From the NCBI RefSeq assembly GCF_005848555.1, contig NZ_CP040518.1:1053001-1117000 (forward strand): a DNA stretch of 64,000 nucleotides, in the 5' to 3' direction. The notes below the pieces were generated by a model. The model had not been told where the DNA came from. It saw only the letters and a program-made list of their open reading frames with translations, and did not search any database. A program made the translations under genes and the position numbers. The stretch is from Blautia sp. SC05B48. Its GTDB lineage: Bacteria > Bacillota > Clostridia > Lachnospirales > Lachnospiraceae. Shown one piece after another: positions 52,972 to 62,033 of the stretch (the stretch's first letter is position 1; each line of letters starts with the position of its first letter).

Positions 52972-53298
52972 TTACTTTTCTTCAACTGCTACAATATCAT
53001 CAGCAACTAATACATAATCGGTATGTCCCATATCCCCGATTGCGTAACCTCTGCCGTATAACTTCGGATTGACAAGTTTTACTTTCTGCTCATACTTGAA
53101 ATGCTTTTCGCCAGCCTGCACAGGAATTTCCACCACAACATTTTCGCCTTTCTGTATGTCAGAATAAAGGTTATAGCTTCGTCTGGCTATGACCTTGCGA
53201 TTGTTTTTATCTCTTTCAAAGATAGGCTCGCTTTCCCCTGCAAATTCAAGAGTTCCAAAAGACTGTGCCATATCTGGCACGACATATTTCATTTCCAT
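52972..53298 (-). CDS. Orf23-like DUF961 protein
   Basis: The 108-residue protein is a second DUF961 member (SFGTLEFAGESEPIF, RRSYNLYSDIQKGENVVVEIP, DYVLVADDIVAVEE). It is the first conserved gene of the transfer operon in this element and pairs with the downstream DUF961 gene. Confidence 0.9.
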   Translation of the reverse strand: MEMKYVVPDMAQSFGTLEFAGESEPIFERDKNNRKVIARRSYNLYSDIQKGENVVVEIPVQAGEKHFKYEQKVKLVNPKLYGRGYAIGDMGHTDYVLVADDIVAVEEK

Positions 53299-53341
53299 AG
53301 TGTTTTACCTCGTTTCTTTCTATTTTTGATAAGTTAATTGA

Positions 53342-53524
53342 TTATGATTTCTTATTCTGGCGGTTTGGGAAGTACCAGCAATCCCCCAGATAGTAAAGGG
53401 TAAAATCAATGCTTACGCACCCTTGACTATCCGTGTTCTTGCAGGTTGTTGGCAGACAAGCCAGAATAAGCGGAAGTCTGCCATTTGACAGCTTCGGCGG
53501 AGAGCGTGATTTTTCTTTCCTCAT
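53342..53524 (-). CDS. Possible 60-residue ICE protein
   Basis: The ORF encodes a short basic peptide with three Cys (LACLPTTCKNTDSQGCVSIDF). It starts 13 bases after the adhesin stop and stays open to 53342. No function or clear ribosome site is visible, and it could be untranslated spacer. Confidence 0.35.
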   Translation of the reverse strand: MRKEKSRSPPKLSNGRLPLILACLPTTCKNTDSQGCVSIDFTLYYLGDCWYFPNRQNKKS

Positions 53525-53536
53525 ACCGTTACCACC

Positions 53537-56500
53537 TTATGATTTCTTCATTTTACGGCGTTTGTAAAGATATGTTCCAGCCAGTCCACCAGCAGACGCA
53601 AGCAACATCACGACAAATGCCATTACATTTGTACTGTCGCCCGTTTTGGGACTGTCGCTAGGTCTGTTAGGCTTTTCTGGTGTCGGTGGTGTTTCGGGTT
53701 TCTCTGGTTCTTCTGGCTTTTCCTTAAAGGTAATCGTCTGTCCCTTATCCTCAATATCCTTATGCTCGGTAACTTTCTTCGGCTCGTCTGGATTGCTTAA
53801 ATCGTATAATTCCTCAAAAGTTACAAGCTGTTTGCCGTCAAGGGAAGTAGCGTCAAAGGTAAAGGCAACTTCCACTTTCATAGCTTCGCTGTCAGCGGTA
53901 AACGTATAATCACTTTCCACACGCTTTCCATTGATAAGAAGCTCTGCATTTTCTTCTTTCAACATCTGCCAGCCCTTTAACTGATATTTTGTGCCGACTT
54001 CTAAGCCCTCTAAGGTTACGGTATCAATGATTGTAACGTCTTTTCCTGCTTCAAGTTCTTTATTGCCGTCCTTACCGGTAGCAGTCGTATGAATTTTGAT
54101 GATACGCTCTGTGATAAGTACGGTCTGCCCGTCGTCCTCAATGTCTTTATGTTCCGCAACTTTCACGGGTTCGTCTGGATTGCTTAAATCATATAATTCC
54201 TCAAAGGTAACAAGGTTCTTGCCACCTAAAGCAGACGCATTGAATGTATAGGAAATTTCCACTTTCATTTCTTCGTCATTAGCGACAAAGGTATAATCAT
54301 TTTCCACACGCTTTCCGTTAATGATAAGCTCTGTATTTTTTTCTTTTAACATCTGCCAGCCTTTGAGCTGGTACTTTGTGCCTTTTGTAAGTCCGTCTAA
54401 TTTGACAGTATCAACGATTGTTACCTCTTTTCCTGCAAGGATAGTCTTTTCGCCGTCTTTGCTGGTCGCTGTGGTATGGATAGAAATTTCTTTTTCGTAT
54501 TCATCAGTCAGCGTTCCTAAATCAATCACAAGATTATTTCTTGATACCACGATTTCAAAAGGTGGGATAAGTTCAAAGCCTTTGTTACTATCAGAGCGTA
54601 ATTCTTCAATGATGTAAGTATCGTAAGGTAACGCACCTTTGCTGTCGTCTGGTTCAGAAGTTCCAAACCACACACCATCCTCGCTGGTCTTTCCTGCGTT
54701 TGTATTGTGCTTATGAGAAGCCCAGTCAGCAGAAGTAGAGAATTGCCCGTTATCATCAGTTACCACTACATGATTTTCGCCCGTCGTCTTGCTTGTGATC
54801 CTAAAGGGAACATCAGCAAGACGCTTGTGTGTGCCTGCACCGATTTTTACACCCTCAATATCTCCACGCTTAATCTGATTATAGATAGAATGGGCTTCGT
54901 CGATTAAGTCCACGATTTTTCCGTTTTCTGTGATTGCAAAATCAATCGGTTTTGCACCGTCTGTCAAATATCCGTTTGGAGCTTCACTTTCAGCGATACT
55001 GAAATTTCCATAAGGTAAAAGGTCAGCAGAAGTGGAAGCGACACCCTCAAGGTTTGTATGAATAGTCTTTACGACTTCATTTTTCTTGTAGAGCTTGCCC
55101 TCAACCAATACCGCATTATCATTTAAGGAAATGATGTCAAAGGCAGTATCTTTCAAAGTGGCACTTCCTTGTGGTTTGGTATCGCCCGTTTCTAAATCTC
55201 GTTTCTGAATTTTGACACCGCCACGGATAACCTTGTCTGATACGGAAAACTGGTTACTTCCAGATAATACGGCAAGGTCGCCGTCCTCGGTAATCTGTGT
55301 TACATATAAGCCTTTTATCTGTTCGGACTTATCGCCAGCCTGCATATATGCACCCTCTAACAAGTAGCCGTTTGGAGCTTTTGTTTCCTCAACGGTTAGC
55401 GTCCCAAGTGGAAGAACCGCTTTGCTGTCCTGCATATAGAAGCTGTCGCCAGATACCTTGTATGCGTCCGCTAATTTTGTAATGTAGTGGGCTGTCCCGT
55501 CGCTGTCTGTTTCAGCGATTGTCTTTGTAACCCATGTACGAGTAGCTTCGGCAGGGAGATTGTCTTTATTATAGAAGCCAGCATAATACTTCCATGTAAA
55601 TTCCGCGCCTGCTAGAGAAGCGTTCCCTTGCGGATTGTTTTTCTGTGTTTCCATGTCAATCTTGAAAAGCTCAATCAAAGTGTCCGTTACTTTTGGCGTA
55701 TCAGATACTTTCAAAGTCGCTGTCTTTCCAGCTTCAACCTTTAAGGAATATACAGTTTTATCTACCTTATATCCTGCTGGTGCGGATAATTCCTTGATAT
55801 AGATTGTGCCTGCTTTTACCTCTACAACATCTGTATTTCCGTTTTTATCAGTCGTAAGGGTGGCAAGCTGTTTTGTGCAGTCCTTATCAGCAAAGACACC
55901 GTATGTTGCACCAGCAATAGAGTAATTTTCGTTACCGTCTGTAATGCCGGTATTACTGGAAGTCTTTTGAAGTGTAGCATTTCCGACATTCAACTTCGCC
56001 CAGAATTGCCCTAATTCCTGTCCCTCGCCAGAGTAGATATAACCTCCACATTCATAGCGTCCTTTATTTTCTTTGACAAAGGCTCTTGCACCAGAGAAAA
56101 CTTCGTCCTGCGTTGCCTTTGGAATTTCATCATAAGAAGCTCGCACGTTATCACATTGCCAGCCGAGATGTACGCTCAATCTCTGCCAGACTACACATTG
56201 TTCCAATAGATAAACTTGTTTGTAGTTCAGTTCCTTGTGGGCTTCGCCATACTGTTTGACATATTCTAAGGATAACGCCACATCTGAAATCTGGTCGGCA
56301 CTCATGCGTGAGCTTGCGTCAGCTCTGGTCTTGTAGCCATTCTTAAAATCTGTATTGATGTCGATACAATAGGCAGTTTCGCCCTCAACTTTCATCATGC
56401 CCTCATTGAATGTAGAACCAATAGAACCGTCATTCATTACTTTTTCAATGATACCGACACGCTCTGCACTTTCCGTCCAGTATTGCTTACTTTCTGCATG

Positions 56501-56581
56501 AACGGGTGTAGTCGGTAAAGCAGTAACGACAGTTGCAAGAGCTAAGAAGCCCGTACACAATCGTTTTAATATCTTTTTCAT
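53537..56581 (-). CDS. Cell-wall-anchored thioester/SpaA/VaFE adhesin
   Basis: The 1014-residue surface protein has a signal peptide (KKILKRLCTGFLALATVV...), an N-terminal thioester-type domain (Cys in AYCIDIN near 72, LLEQCVVW), then several SpaA/Cna-B folds with Glu-containing isopeptide motifs (KELSAPAGYKV, VEETKAPNGYLL, AESEAPNGYLT). Two near-identical VaFE repeats follow (TTAT-KDG, GTKYQLKGWQMLKE, VTFEELYDLSNPDEP). The sortase signal is SPKTG, a membrane helix and RRKMKKS. The start at 56581 follows AAAGGAG. It may bind partner cells or host tissue. Confidence 0.9.
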   Translation of the reverse strand: MKKILKRLCTGFLALATVVTALPTTPVHAESKQYWTESAERVGIIEKVMNDGSIGSTFNEGMMKVEGETAYCIDINTDFKNGYKTRADASSRMSADQISDVALSLEYVKQYGEAHKELNYKQVYLLEQCVVWQRLSVHLGWQCDNVRASYDEIPKATQDEVFSGARAFVKENKGRYECGGYIYSGEGQELGQFWAKLNVGNATLQKTSSNTGITDGNENYSIAGATYGVFADKDCTKQLATLTTDKNGNTDVVEVKAGTIYIKELSAPAGYKVDKTVYSLKVEAGKTATLKVSDTPKVTDTLIELFKIDMETQKNNPQGNASLAGAEFTWKYYAGFYNKDNLPAEATRTWVTKTIAETDSDGTAHYITKLADAYKVSGDSFYMQDSKAVLPLGTLTVEETKAPNGYLLEGAYMQAGDKSEQIKGLYVTQITEDGDLAVLSGSNQFSVSDKVIRGGVKIQKRDLETGDTKPQGSATLKDTAFDIISLNDNAVLVEGKLYKKNEVVKTIHTNLEGVASTSADLLPYGNFSIAESEAPNGYLTDGAKPIDFAITENGKIVDLIDEAHSIYNQIKRGDIEGVKIGAGTHKRLADVPFRITSKTTGENHVVVTDDNGQFSTSADWASHKHNTNAGKTSEDGVWFGTSEPDDSKGALPYDTYIIEELRSDSNKGFELIPPFEIVVSRNNLVIDLGTLTDEYEKEISIHTTATSKDGEKTILAGKEVTIVDTVKLDGLTKGTKYQLKGWQMLKEKNTELIINGKRVENDYTFVANDEEMKVEISYTFNASALGGKNLVTFEELYDLSNPDEPVKVAEHKDIEDDGQTVLITERIIKIHTTATGKDGNKELEAGKDVTIIDTVTLEGLEVGTKYQLKGWQMLKEENAELLINGKRVESDYTFTADSEAMKVEVAFTFDATSLDGKQLVTFEELYDLSNPDEPKKVTEHKDIEDKGQTITFKEKPEEPEKPETPPTPEKPNRPSDSPKTGDSTNVMAFVVMLLASAGGLAGTYLYKRRKMKKS

Positions 56582-56771
56582 AAATCTAATGCTCCTTTCA
56601 TTTTGGGTAATAAAATAGCCGTCCAATAAGAACGGCTGAAAATAGAAAAGGAACGTCATTTTAGGCGTTCCATAGTCTATGAAATATTCAATTTTTTCTT
56701 GTTTCAATACTGATGTGCTGTACCATATCTTTGCATATCTAGGAAAACTTGCGTATCAAGGCTCATTCGTT

Positions 56772-56792
56772 GGTAGTAAATAAGTAGTAAAT
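56772..56792 (+). repeat. Right-end integrase arm repeats
   Basis: GTAGTAAAT at 56773-56781 and AGTAGTAAAT at 56783-56792, in the same orientation and spacing as the pair at 31057-31077. Confidence 0.7.
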
Positions 56793-56812
56793 TGATGAGT
56801 TTGTTTCCTTGA

Positions 56813-56860
56813 AAATGCTGATAGATACTGTATTTTAGCGGATAATCAGATTTTTATTGT
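56813..56860. other. Candidate right attachment site
   Basis: GTATTTTAG at 56830-56838 is flanked by CTGATA and AATCAG arms. From AAATGC onward it aligns with the left end at the same spacing. Confidence 0.6.
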
Positions 56861-56973
56861 GTTTTTTCTGTAAAATCTATATGAAAAAGCTCTGATGAGC
56901 TTTCAGTCTGTTACAACTCTGTTTGTGCCTTATTGTAGGATTTTTGTCCCCAAAAATCAAGGTGTATAAATGT

Positions 56974-57014
56974 ATAAAAAAACACCCTGTACAAAGTTTT
57001 CTCTGTACAGGGTA
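56974..57014 (-). terminator. Terminator of the rplK-rplA operon
   Basis: On the minus strand ACCCTGTACA / TGTACAGGGT (57004-57013 with 56984-56993) is followed by GTTTTTTTATAC. It begins 12 bases after the rplA stop and protects the ICE right end from ribosomal-operon transcription. Confidence 0.93.
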
Positions 57015-57025
57015 TTTAAAATTTA

Positions 57026-57721
57026 TTACTGAGCTAATTTAATCGGGTTAAGCTTAACACCAGGTCCCATTGTCGGAGCGATTGTAACGCTCTTCAGATA
57101 CTGACCTTTCAGTGTGCTAGGTCTAGCCTTTGTGATAGCTCCCATAAGCGTCTGGAAGTTGTCGCTTAACTGCTCCTCGGTAAAGGAAGCCTTTCCGATC
57201 GGAACATGGATGATGTTGGATTTGTCAAGACGATACTCGATCTTACCTGCTTTAATGTCGTTAACAGCTTTTGTTACGTCCATTGTTACAGTACCAGCTT
57301 TCGGGTTTGGCATTAAACCTTTCGGTCCAAGTACACGACCAAGACGACCTACAACGCCCATCATATCCGGTGTTGCAACTACAACGTCAAAGTCAAGCCA
57401 TCCCTCGTTCTGGATCTTCGGAATGAGGTCCTCAGCTCCTACGAAGTCTGCTCCTGCTGCCTTTGCCTCTTCTGCCTTAGCATCTTTAGCAAATACAAGT
57501 ACACGAACTTTTTTTCCTGTTCCGTGTGGCAGAACAACTGCTCCACGGATCTGCTGATCTGCGTGACGTCCATCGCAGCCTGTACGGATGTGAACTTCGA
57601 TGGTCTCGTCGAACTTAGCTACAGCTGCTTTTTTAACAAGGCTGATAGCCTCTGGTGCATCATATAATGTTGCGCGGTCTACTGCTTTCGCAGCTTCCAC
57701 ATATTTCTTTCCTCGTTTCAT
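57026..57721 (-). CDS. rplA: 50S ribosomal protein L1
   Basis: The 231-residue protein is a full-length L1 that forms the mobile L1 stalk of the ribosome. It has [16 protein letters not shown], the [24 protein letters not shown] segment and [18 protein letters not shown]. In many bacteria L1 also represses its own operon. The start follows AGGAGGTTATAGAA. rplJ and rplL do not follow. Confidence 0.98.
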   Translation of the reverse strand: MKRGKKYVEAAKAVDRATLYDAPEAISLVKKAAVAKFDETIEVHIRTGCDGRHADQQIRGAVVLPHGTGKKVRVLVFAKDAKAEEAKAAGADFVGAEDLIPKIQNEGWLDFDVVVATPDMMGVVGRLGRVLGPKGLMPNPKAGTVTMDVTKAVNDIKAGKIEYRLDKSNIIHVPIGKASFTEEQLSDNFQTLMGAITKARPSTLKGQYLKSVTIAPTMGPGVKLNPIKLAQ

Positions 57722-57816
57722 TTCTATAACCTCCTGTGGTATTTGCGGGGAAAAGCCCTCCCACTTGAAAATTTCACTTTTTCTACGGGAACCCCGAACT
57801 TAAGCTTCGGTATTTA

Positions 57817-58242
57817 TTAGTCTACGACTTCGATTCCCATACTTCTTGCTGTACCGGCGATCATGCTCATAGCAGCCTCGATGGATGCTGCATTGAGGTC
57901 TTTCATCTTCAGCTCAGCGATCTCCTGAATCTGTGCCTTAGTAACTTTAGCTACTTTGGTCTTGTTCGGTACACCGGAACCAGATTTGATGTTTGCAGCT
58001 TTCTTAAGAAGAACTGCTGCCGGCGGAGTCTTGGTTATGAAGCTGAAACTTCTGTCAGCGTAAACAGTGATAACAACCGGGATGATAAGATCTCCCTGAT
58101 CAGCTGTTCTTGCGTTGAACTCCTTAGTAAACTGTACGATGTTTACACCGTGCTGTCCAAGAGCCGGACCTACAGGTGGTGCTGGAGTTGCTTTACCAGC
58201 CGGAATCTGTAATTTGATATATCCTGTTACTTTCTTTGCCAT
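57817..58242 (-). CDS. rplK: 50S ribosomal protein L11
   Basis: The 141-residue protein shows [34 protein letters not shown] and the rRNA-binding C-terminal domain ending [14 protein letters not shown]11 shapes the GTPase centre and is a target of thiopeptides. The start at 58242 follows AGGAGGTG; a GTG nine bases upstream is part of that ribosome site. Confidence 0.98.
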   Translation of the reverse strand: MAKKVTGYIKLQIPAGKATPAPPVGPALGQHGVNIVQFTKEFNARTADQGDLIIPVVITVYADRSFSFITKTPPAAVLLKKAANIKSGSGVPNKTKVAKVTKAQIQEIAELKMKDLNAASIEAAMSMIAGTARSMGIEVVD

Positions 58243-58310
58243 TTTCGGCACCTCCTATGTGGTATTGGCGGGGGTGTGTCCCTCCCACTTGCTGTTACCT
58301 TGTTTTTGAA

Positions 58311-58832
58311 TTACTCAGCTTTTTTGATTTCTGTGAAACTTATTTCTACCGGTGTTTCACGACCGAAAAGCTCAACATTGATCGTTACCGTCTGTTTCTG
58401 CATGTTGATACCTGTGATCACACCTGCGGTATCTTTCCATGCACCACCGGTAACGACTACCATGTCGCCCTCTGCGAAGTCCACTTCGATATCCGGTTTC
58501 TGGATACCAAGCGGCATCATTTCCTCTTCTGTAAGAGGCACAGGCTTTGATCCCGGTCCTACGAATCCTGTAACACCGCGGGTATTACGGACAACATACC
58601 AGGTATCGTCATTCATCACCATATTGAGAAGCACATAGCCTGGAAACATCTTTTTCTGAACCTGTCTTAAGGTTCCGTTCTTCATCTCCACTACATCCTG
58701 CAGCGGGACACGTACCTCCAGGATCTGGTCTTCCAGGTGTCTGTTCTCGATCGTCTTTTCAATGTTGGCTTTTACCTTGTTCTCATACCCGGAATAGGTA
58801 TGGACAACGTACCATTTTGCTGCTTCTGACAT
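58311..58832 (-). CDS. nusG: Transcription termination/antitermination protein NusG
   Basis: The 173-residue protein has an NGN domain (KWYVVHTYSGYENKVKANIEKTIENR, KMFPGYVLLNM) and a C-terminal KOW domain (FAEGDMVVVTGGAWKDTAGVI). It binds RNA polymerase and links it to the ribosome. It lies between secE and rplK in the usual order. Confidence 0.97.
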   Translation of the reverse strand: MSEAAKWYVVHTYSGYENKVKANIEKTIENRHLEDQILEVRVPLQDVVEMKNGTLRQVQKKMFPGYVLLNMVMNDDTWYVVRNTRGVTGFVGPGSKPVPLTEEEMMPLGIQKPDIEVDFAEGDMVVVTGGAWKDTAGVITGINMQKQTVTINVELFGRETPVEISFTEIKKAE

Positions 58833-58847
58833 ATAATCACCTTGTCC

Positions 58848-59054
58848 TTACTTCATTAAGAAATTAATGCATTCCAGAATTCCGGAATCCATTACACTGA
58901 TAACCACTGCCAGGATGATCGTGATGATCACGACCACAACAGTCTGCTTTGCCAGTGTGGGACGGTCTGTCCAGACAATCTTCTCAAATTCTGACTGAAG
59001 TCCCTGAAACCAACTTTTCTTCTGCGGCTTATCCGCAGATTTCTGTTTTTCCAT
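58848..59054 (-). CDS. secE: Preprotein translocase subunit SecE
   Basis: The 68-residue protein has the SecE core: WFQGLQSEFEKIVWTDRPTLAKQTVVVV, then one membrane helix. It stabilises SecY in the translocation channel. It lies 25 bases after rpmG and 15 before nusG. Confidence 0.95.
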   Translation of the reverse strand: MEKQKSADKPQKKSWFQGLQSEFEKIVWTDRPTLAKQTVVVVIITIILAVVISVMDSGILECINFLMK

Positions 59055-59079
59055 AGCATAACCTCACAAATCTCTGTGA

Positions 59080-59229
59080 TTACTTTGTTTCCTTGTGCAG
59101 AGTGTGTGTATGACAGAACTTACAATATTTCTTGGTCTCCATTCTCTCAGGATGGTTCTTTTTCTCCTTCGTCATATTGTAGTTACGCTGCTTGCACTCG
59201 GTACATGCTAATGTAATCTTAACGCGCAC
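59080..59229 (-). CDS. rpmG: 50S ribosomal protein L33
   Basis: The 49-residue protein has two CxxC zinc motifs (ACTEC and KYCKFC), so it is the zinc-binding form. The start is a GTG at 59229 set by GGAGGTGGAA; longer in-frame starts would add non-homologous residues. Confidence 0.93.
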   Translation of the reverse strand: MRVKITLACTECKQRNYNMTKEKKNHPERMETKKYCKFCHTHTLHKETK

Positions 59230-59340
59230 AACTTCCACCTCCAGTGTTTTCATTTGCATGGTCTTTTGCGCCGCCCGGAACGTATATCCGTCGTCATTTT
59301 CGGGCATAAAAAAAAGACCTAACTTCCATGTCGCTCGTCA

Positions 59341-59370
59341 ATTTTATCACAGAGCATAGGTACAAGTCAA
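59341..59370 (-). promoter_or_regulatory. Promoter of rpmG-secE-nusG-rplK-rplA
   Basis: On the minus strand TTGACT (59365-59370) and TAAAAT (59341-59346) are 18 bases apart. The leader down to rpmG is about 110 bases. Confidence 0.75.
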
Positions 59371-59423
59371 GCCTTTTTCGCTTAAATATAAAGAAAGATA
59401 AAGAAAGACATAAGAAGCACCTT

Positions 59424-59466
59424 ATGCGCAGGCACACCATGTCTTCTTCTGTCTTCCTGCGCACTT
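59424..59466 (-). terminator. Probable terminator of the SDR gene cluster
   Basis: TGCGCAGG (59426-59433) pairs with CCTGCGCA (59457-59464). On the minus strand it follows the SDR stop by about 12 bases; the downstream tract is T-rich but interrupted. Confidence 0.55.
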
Positions 59467-59476
59467 TCGACTTCTG

Positions 59477-60214
59477 TTAAAAGTAGTCATAACCACCGTG
59501 GATATCCACTACACTGCCGTTCATATATCCGTTAGACAGCACTGCATAAGCCATATCCGCCACTTCCTCCACAGTTCCAAACCTGTGGAGTGCGATCTTC
59601 CGGTTGATACGGTCGTAGCTCTCCTGGGTGCGGGCGCTGTGCCACGGAGTTTCGATGAAGCCAGGTGCAATAGCGTTGACTGTGATGCCCTTTGGCTCAA
59701 ATTCCTTTACCAGGGATCTGGTCAGGAAATGGATGGCTGCCTTGGTGACTCCATATACAAGGGAGGAAGAATACGCCTGCTGTCCTGCATAGGAACCGGT
59801 AAAAAGCACACTGCCACCCTCCACCATCATGGATCTCAGCTCTTTGACCATAAATACAGGTACGGAAAGATTGGTGTTTACGATCCGTGTCCACTCCTCA
59901 AAGCTGTAGTCTTCATATTTTGCGTAGGTGCTGATTCCGGCATTGCTTACAAGCCAGTCAATATGGTCTGTCTGCTTTTTCAGCTCCTCCACAAAAACCA
60001 TCATCTCTTCATAGGAAGACATATCTGCCTTTATCAAAGTCACCTGAGATCTTTTTTCCTCAGGAAGGCTCTCCTGAAACGACAGTGCCTTCTTCTCATC
60101 ATGTCCATATGTTACGAAGATCCTGTCAGCCTTTGCTGACTCTGTCAGGATCTTTTCGGCGATCCCTCTTCCGATTCCGGAGGTACCGCCTGTGATCACA
60201 GTTATTTTTCCCAT
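59477..60214 (-). CDS. Short-chain dehydrogenase/reductase
   Basis: The 245-residue protein is a classical SDR: TGGTSGIGRGIA (cofactor loop, residues 8-19), NAG near 92, and catalytic Ser, Tyr and Lys in GSYAGQQAYSSSLVYGVTKAA. It resembles FabG-type 3-oxoacyl reductases, but its place one base after the ThDP enzyme gene suggests it reduces that enzyme's keto product. The substrate is unknown. Confidence 0.9.
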   Translation of the reverse strand: MGKITVITGGTSGIGRGIAEKILTESAKADRIFVTYGHDEKKALSFQESLPEEKRSQVTLIKADMSSYEEMMVFVEELKKQTDHIDWLVSNAGISTYAKYEDYSFEEWTRIVNTNLSVPVFMVKELRSMMVEGGSVLFTGSYAGQQAYSSSLVYGVTKAAIHFLTRSLVKEFEPKGITVNAIAPGFIETPWHSARTQESYDRINRKIALHRFGTVEEVADMAYAVLSNGYMNGSVVDIHGGYDYF

Positions 60215-60215
60215 T

Positions 60216-62033
60216 TTACAGCTCCATCAGTTCATCAAATATCGGTTTCGGTATATAAGGCTGCTGATTGTGGATCGGCTCACCCAGACAGGTTTTCGGG
60301 TATGCGTAGGTTCCATGCTCCAGCATGATCTCCAGAAGTTCCGGTCCATTCTGCTCCAGGAATCCACCGGCATATTTTTCCACGTCTTCTCCCTGGATGC
60401 GCTTTGCAGGAATTCCGTAGGCCTGCGCCACATCTGTAAAATCGCAGGACGAGAATCCGCTGCCATCGGAGGTATCCGCATATACACAGTCAAAATAATC
60501 TCTCTGAAGATGACGGATCATTCCCAGCGCCTCATTATTCATTACGATCATCTTCACCGGGATATTCTCGCGCTTCACCCACTGCAGTTCCTGGATATTC
60601 ATCTGGAAGGCTCCGTCTCCGCAGATACATGCCACCGGCTTACCGGTAGCATAATAAGCTCCGATAGCCGCCGGAAGTGCATATCCCATAGCACCATGTC
60701 CGCCGGAAAAAAGGGTCTTCTGCCCCTGCTGATTATGGAAGGACTGATAGCTCCAGACCATATGCTGTCCCACATCCACAGCAACAGCTCCGGTATCGGA
60801 AAGCTGATCACTCAAGTATGCGATCATGCGGTTCGGATAGCGCTGCGGTGTCTCATCGTCCACTTTCCAGAGTTCCTTACGGATCTTCTGGCAGACAGCA
60901 AGCCATTCCTCATAGGAACCGATCTGTGCCTGCTGATCTGTCAGCTTACGCACCACAGTCTCTGCGCTGACGCAAAAGCATTTCTCACCTTCTCTTTCCT
61001 CATGGATCTCTCTTTGAAGATTATAAGGATCAATATCCACACGGATGATTTCTGCATTCTTCGCAAACTCATGAACCTTAGTACCAATCTGACGGGTACA
61101 CAGGGAAATTCCAAAGCAGAGCAGAAGGTCGCTTTTTGCATTGGCGATCATATTTGCATACCGGTGTCCGTAGGCACCGCCGATGCACCCGAAGTTCAGA
61201 GGATCATCAAAGCTCAGTGCAGACCGGGCAAGTACGCTTGTGATCACCGGAATGTGATGGGCGCGTGCGAGATCTGTGAGCATTTTTTCTGCTTCTCCGG
61301 AAGCTCCGTGACCGATCATAAATACCGGCCGTTTTGCAGTCCTGATCTTATTCAGAATATATTCTGCCGCCTCTGCTCCATCAGAAGAATCCGCCTTTGC
61401 AACTGCATCCCTGTAAAAGGCTGCCCCGTTTTCCGGATCATTTTTTCCATATACAGCTGTCTCGATCTCTTCCTCGGAAAATTCCATATCATAAACCGGA
61501 TCTTCCACCTCGCCTCTCTGCACGTTCATGGGAAGATCGATAAGAACCGGCCCCTTCCGTCCTGTATTAGCGATCTGCCATGCAAGATTCAGTTCACGGA
61601 CGATATTTTTCGGATCACGGACCTGCACCGCGTACTTGGTTACCGGCTTTGCCATGGAAACCATATCGATCTCCTGAAAGCCCTGCTGACGAAGGCCTGT
61701 AATACCGGAATATTCATAGGTATTCAGCTGTCCGGTGATAAAGATCACCGGAAGAGAATCGAAATACGCATCTGCCACACCGGAAAGCAGATTAGCAGCT
61801 CCCGGACCGCTGGTGGCATAGGCACAGCCGCAGGCATTCTTTGCCTGAGCATAACCGCAGGCAGCAAAAGCAGCTCCCTGCTCATGATAGCTGGAATGAC
61901 TTCTTACATGGGGATTCTTCTCAATGGAATCTACCAGATGTGCGATCATGGTTCCCTGATATCCAAAAAAATCATGGATCCCTTTTTTCTGCAAAAACTC
62001 CACAACATAATCTGTAAGTTTGACCTTAGACAT
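60216..62033 (-). CDS. ThDP-dependent enzyme of the acetolactate synthase family
   Basis: The 605-residue protein has all three ThDP-enzyme domains: N-terminal Pyr domain with catalytic Glu (SSYHEQGAAFAACGYA near 48), a middle domain, and the PP domain with the ThDP motif GDGAFQMNIQELQWV...MIVMNN near 470-500. It lacks an adjacent small regulatory subunit and ilvC, so valine synthesis is unlikely. Its neighbours (SDR, LicD) point to making a branched or acyl-modified sugar or alcohol for a surface glycan. It overlaps the LicD gene by eight bases. Confidence 0.85.
   Translation of the reverse strand: MSKVKLTDYVVEFLQKKGIHDFFGYQGTMIAHLVDSIEKNPHVRSHSSYHEQGAAFAACGYAQAKNACGCAYATSGPGAANLLSGVADAYFDSLPVIFITGQLNTYEYSGITGLRQQGFQEIDMVSMAKPVTKYAVQVRDPKNIVRELNLAWQIANTGRKGPVLIDLPMNVQRGEVEDPVYDMEFSEEEIETAVYGKNDPENGAAFYRDAVAKADSSDGAEAAEYILNKIRTAKRPVFMIGHGASGEAEKMLTDLARAHHIPVITSVLARSALSFDDPLNFGCIGGAYGHRYANMIANAKSDLLLCFGISLCTRQIGTKVHEFAKNAEIIRVDIDPYNLQREIHEEREGEKCFCVSAETVVRKLTDQQAQIGSYEEWLAVCQKIRKELWKVDDETPQRYPNRMIAYLSDQLSDTGAVAVDVGQHMVWSYQSFHNQQGQKTLFSGGHGAMGYALPAAIGAYYATGKPVACICGDGAFQMNIQELQWVKRENIPVKMIVMNNEALGMIRHLQRDYFDCVYADTSDGSGFSSCDFTDVAQAYGIPAKRIQGEDVEKYAGGFLEQNGPELLEIMLEHGTYAYPKTCLGEPIHNQQPYIPKPIFDELMEL

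Larger units (their letters stand above)
30974..56838. mobile_element. Tn916-family integrative and conjugative element, about 25.9 kb
   Basis: Limits are placed at two copies of GTATTTTAG that lie in similar contexts at 30974-30982 and 56830-56838. Gene order int-xis-orf8/7-[cargo]-orf13-14-15-16-17-ardA-orf19-orf20-oriT-orf21-orf22/23 is that of Tn916 and relatives. There is no tet(M). Extra cargo sits in at least four places. All transfer genes look intact, so the element may be mobile. The exact crossover base cannot be told from one sequence. Confidence 0.9.
56582..57025. other. Right ICE end and rplA 3' region, no gene
   Basis: No gene is visible in these 444 bases. They hold the right-end arm repeats (56772-56792), the candidate right attachment core (56830-56838), a small hairpin AAAGCTC/GAGCTTT (56886-56903) and the rplA terminator (56976-57013). 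Confidence 0.7.

Noticed and set aside
60216..62033. ilvB of valine/isoleucine synthesis
   Set aside because: No small subunit, ilvC or ilvD is adjacent, and the neighbours are LicD and an SDR.
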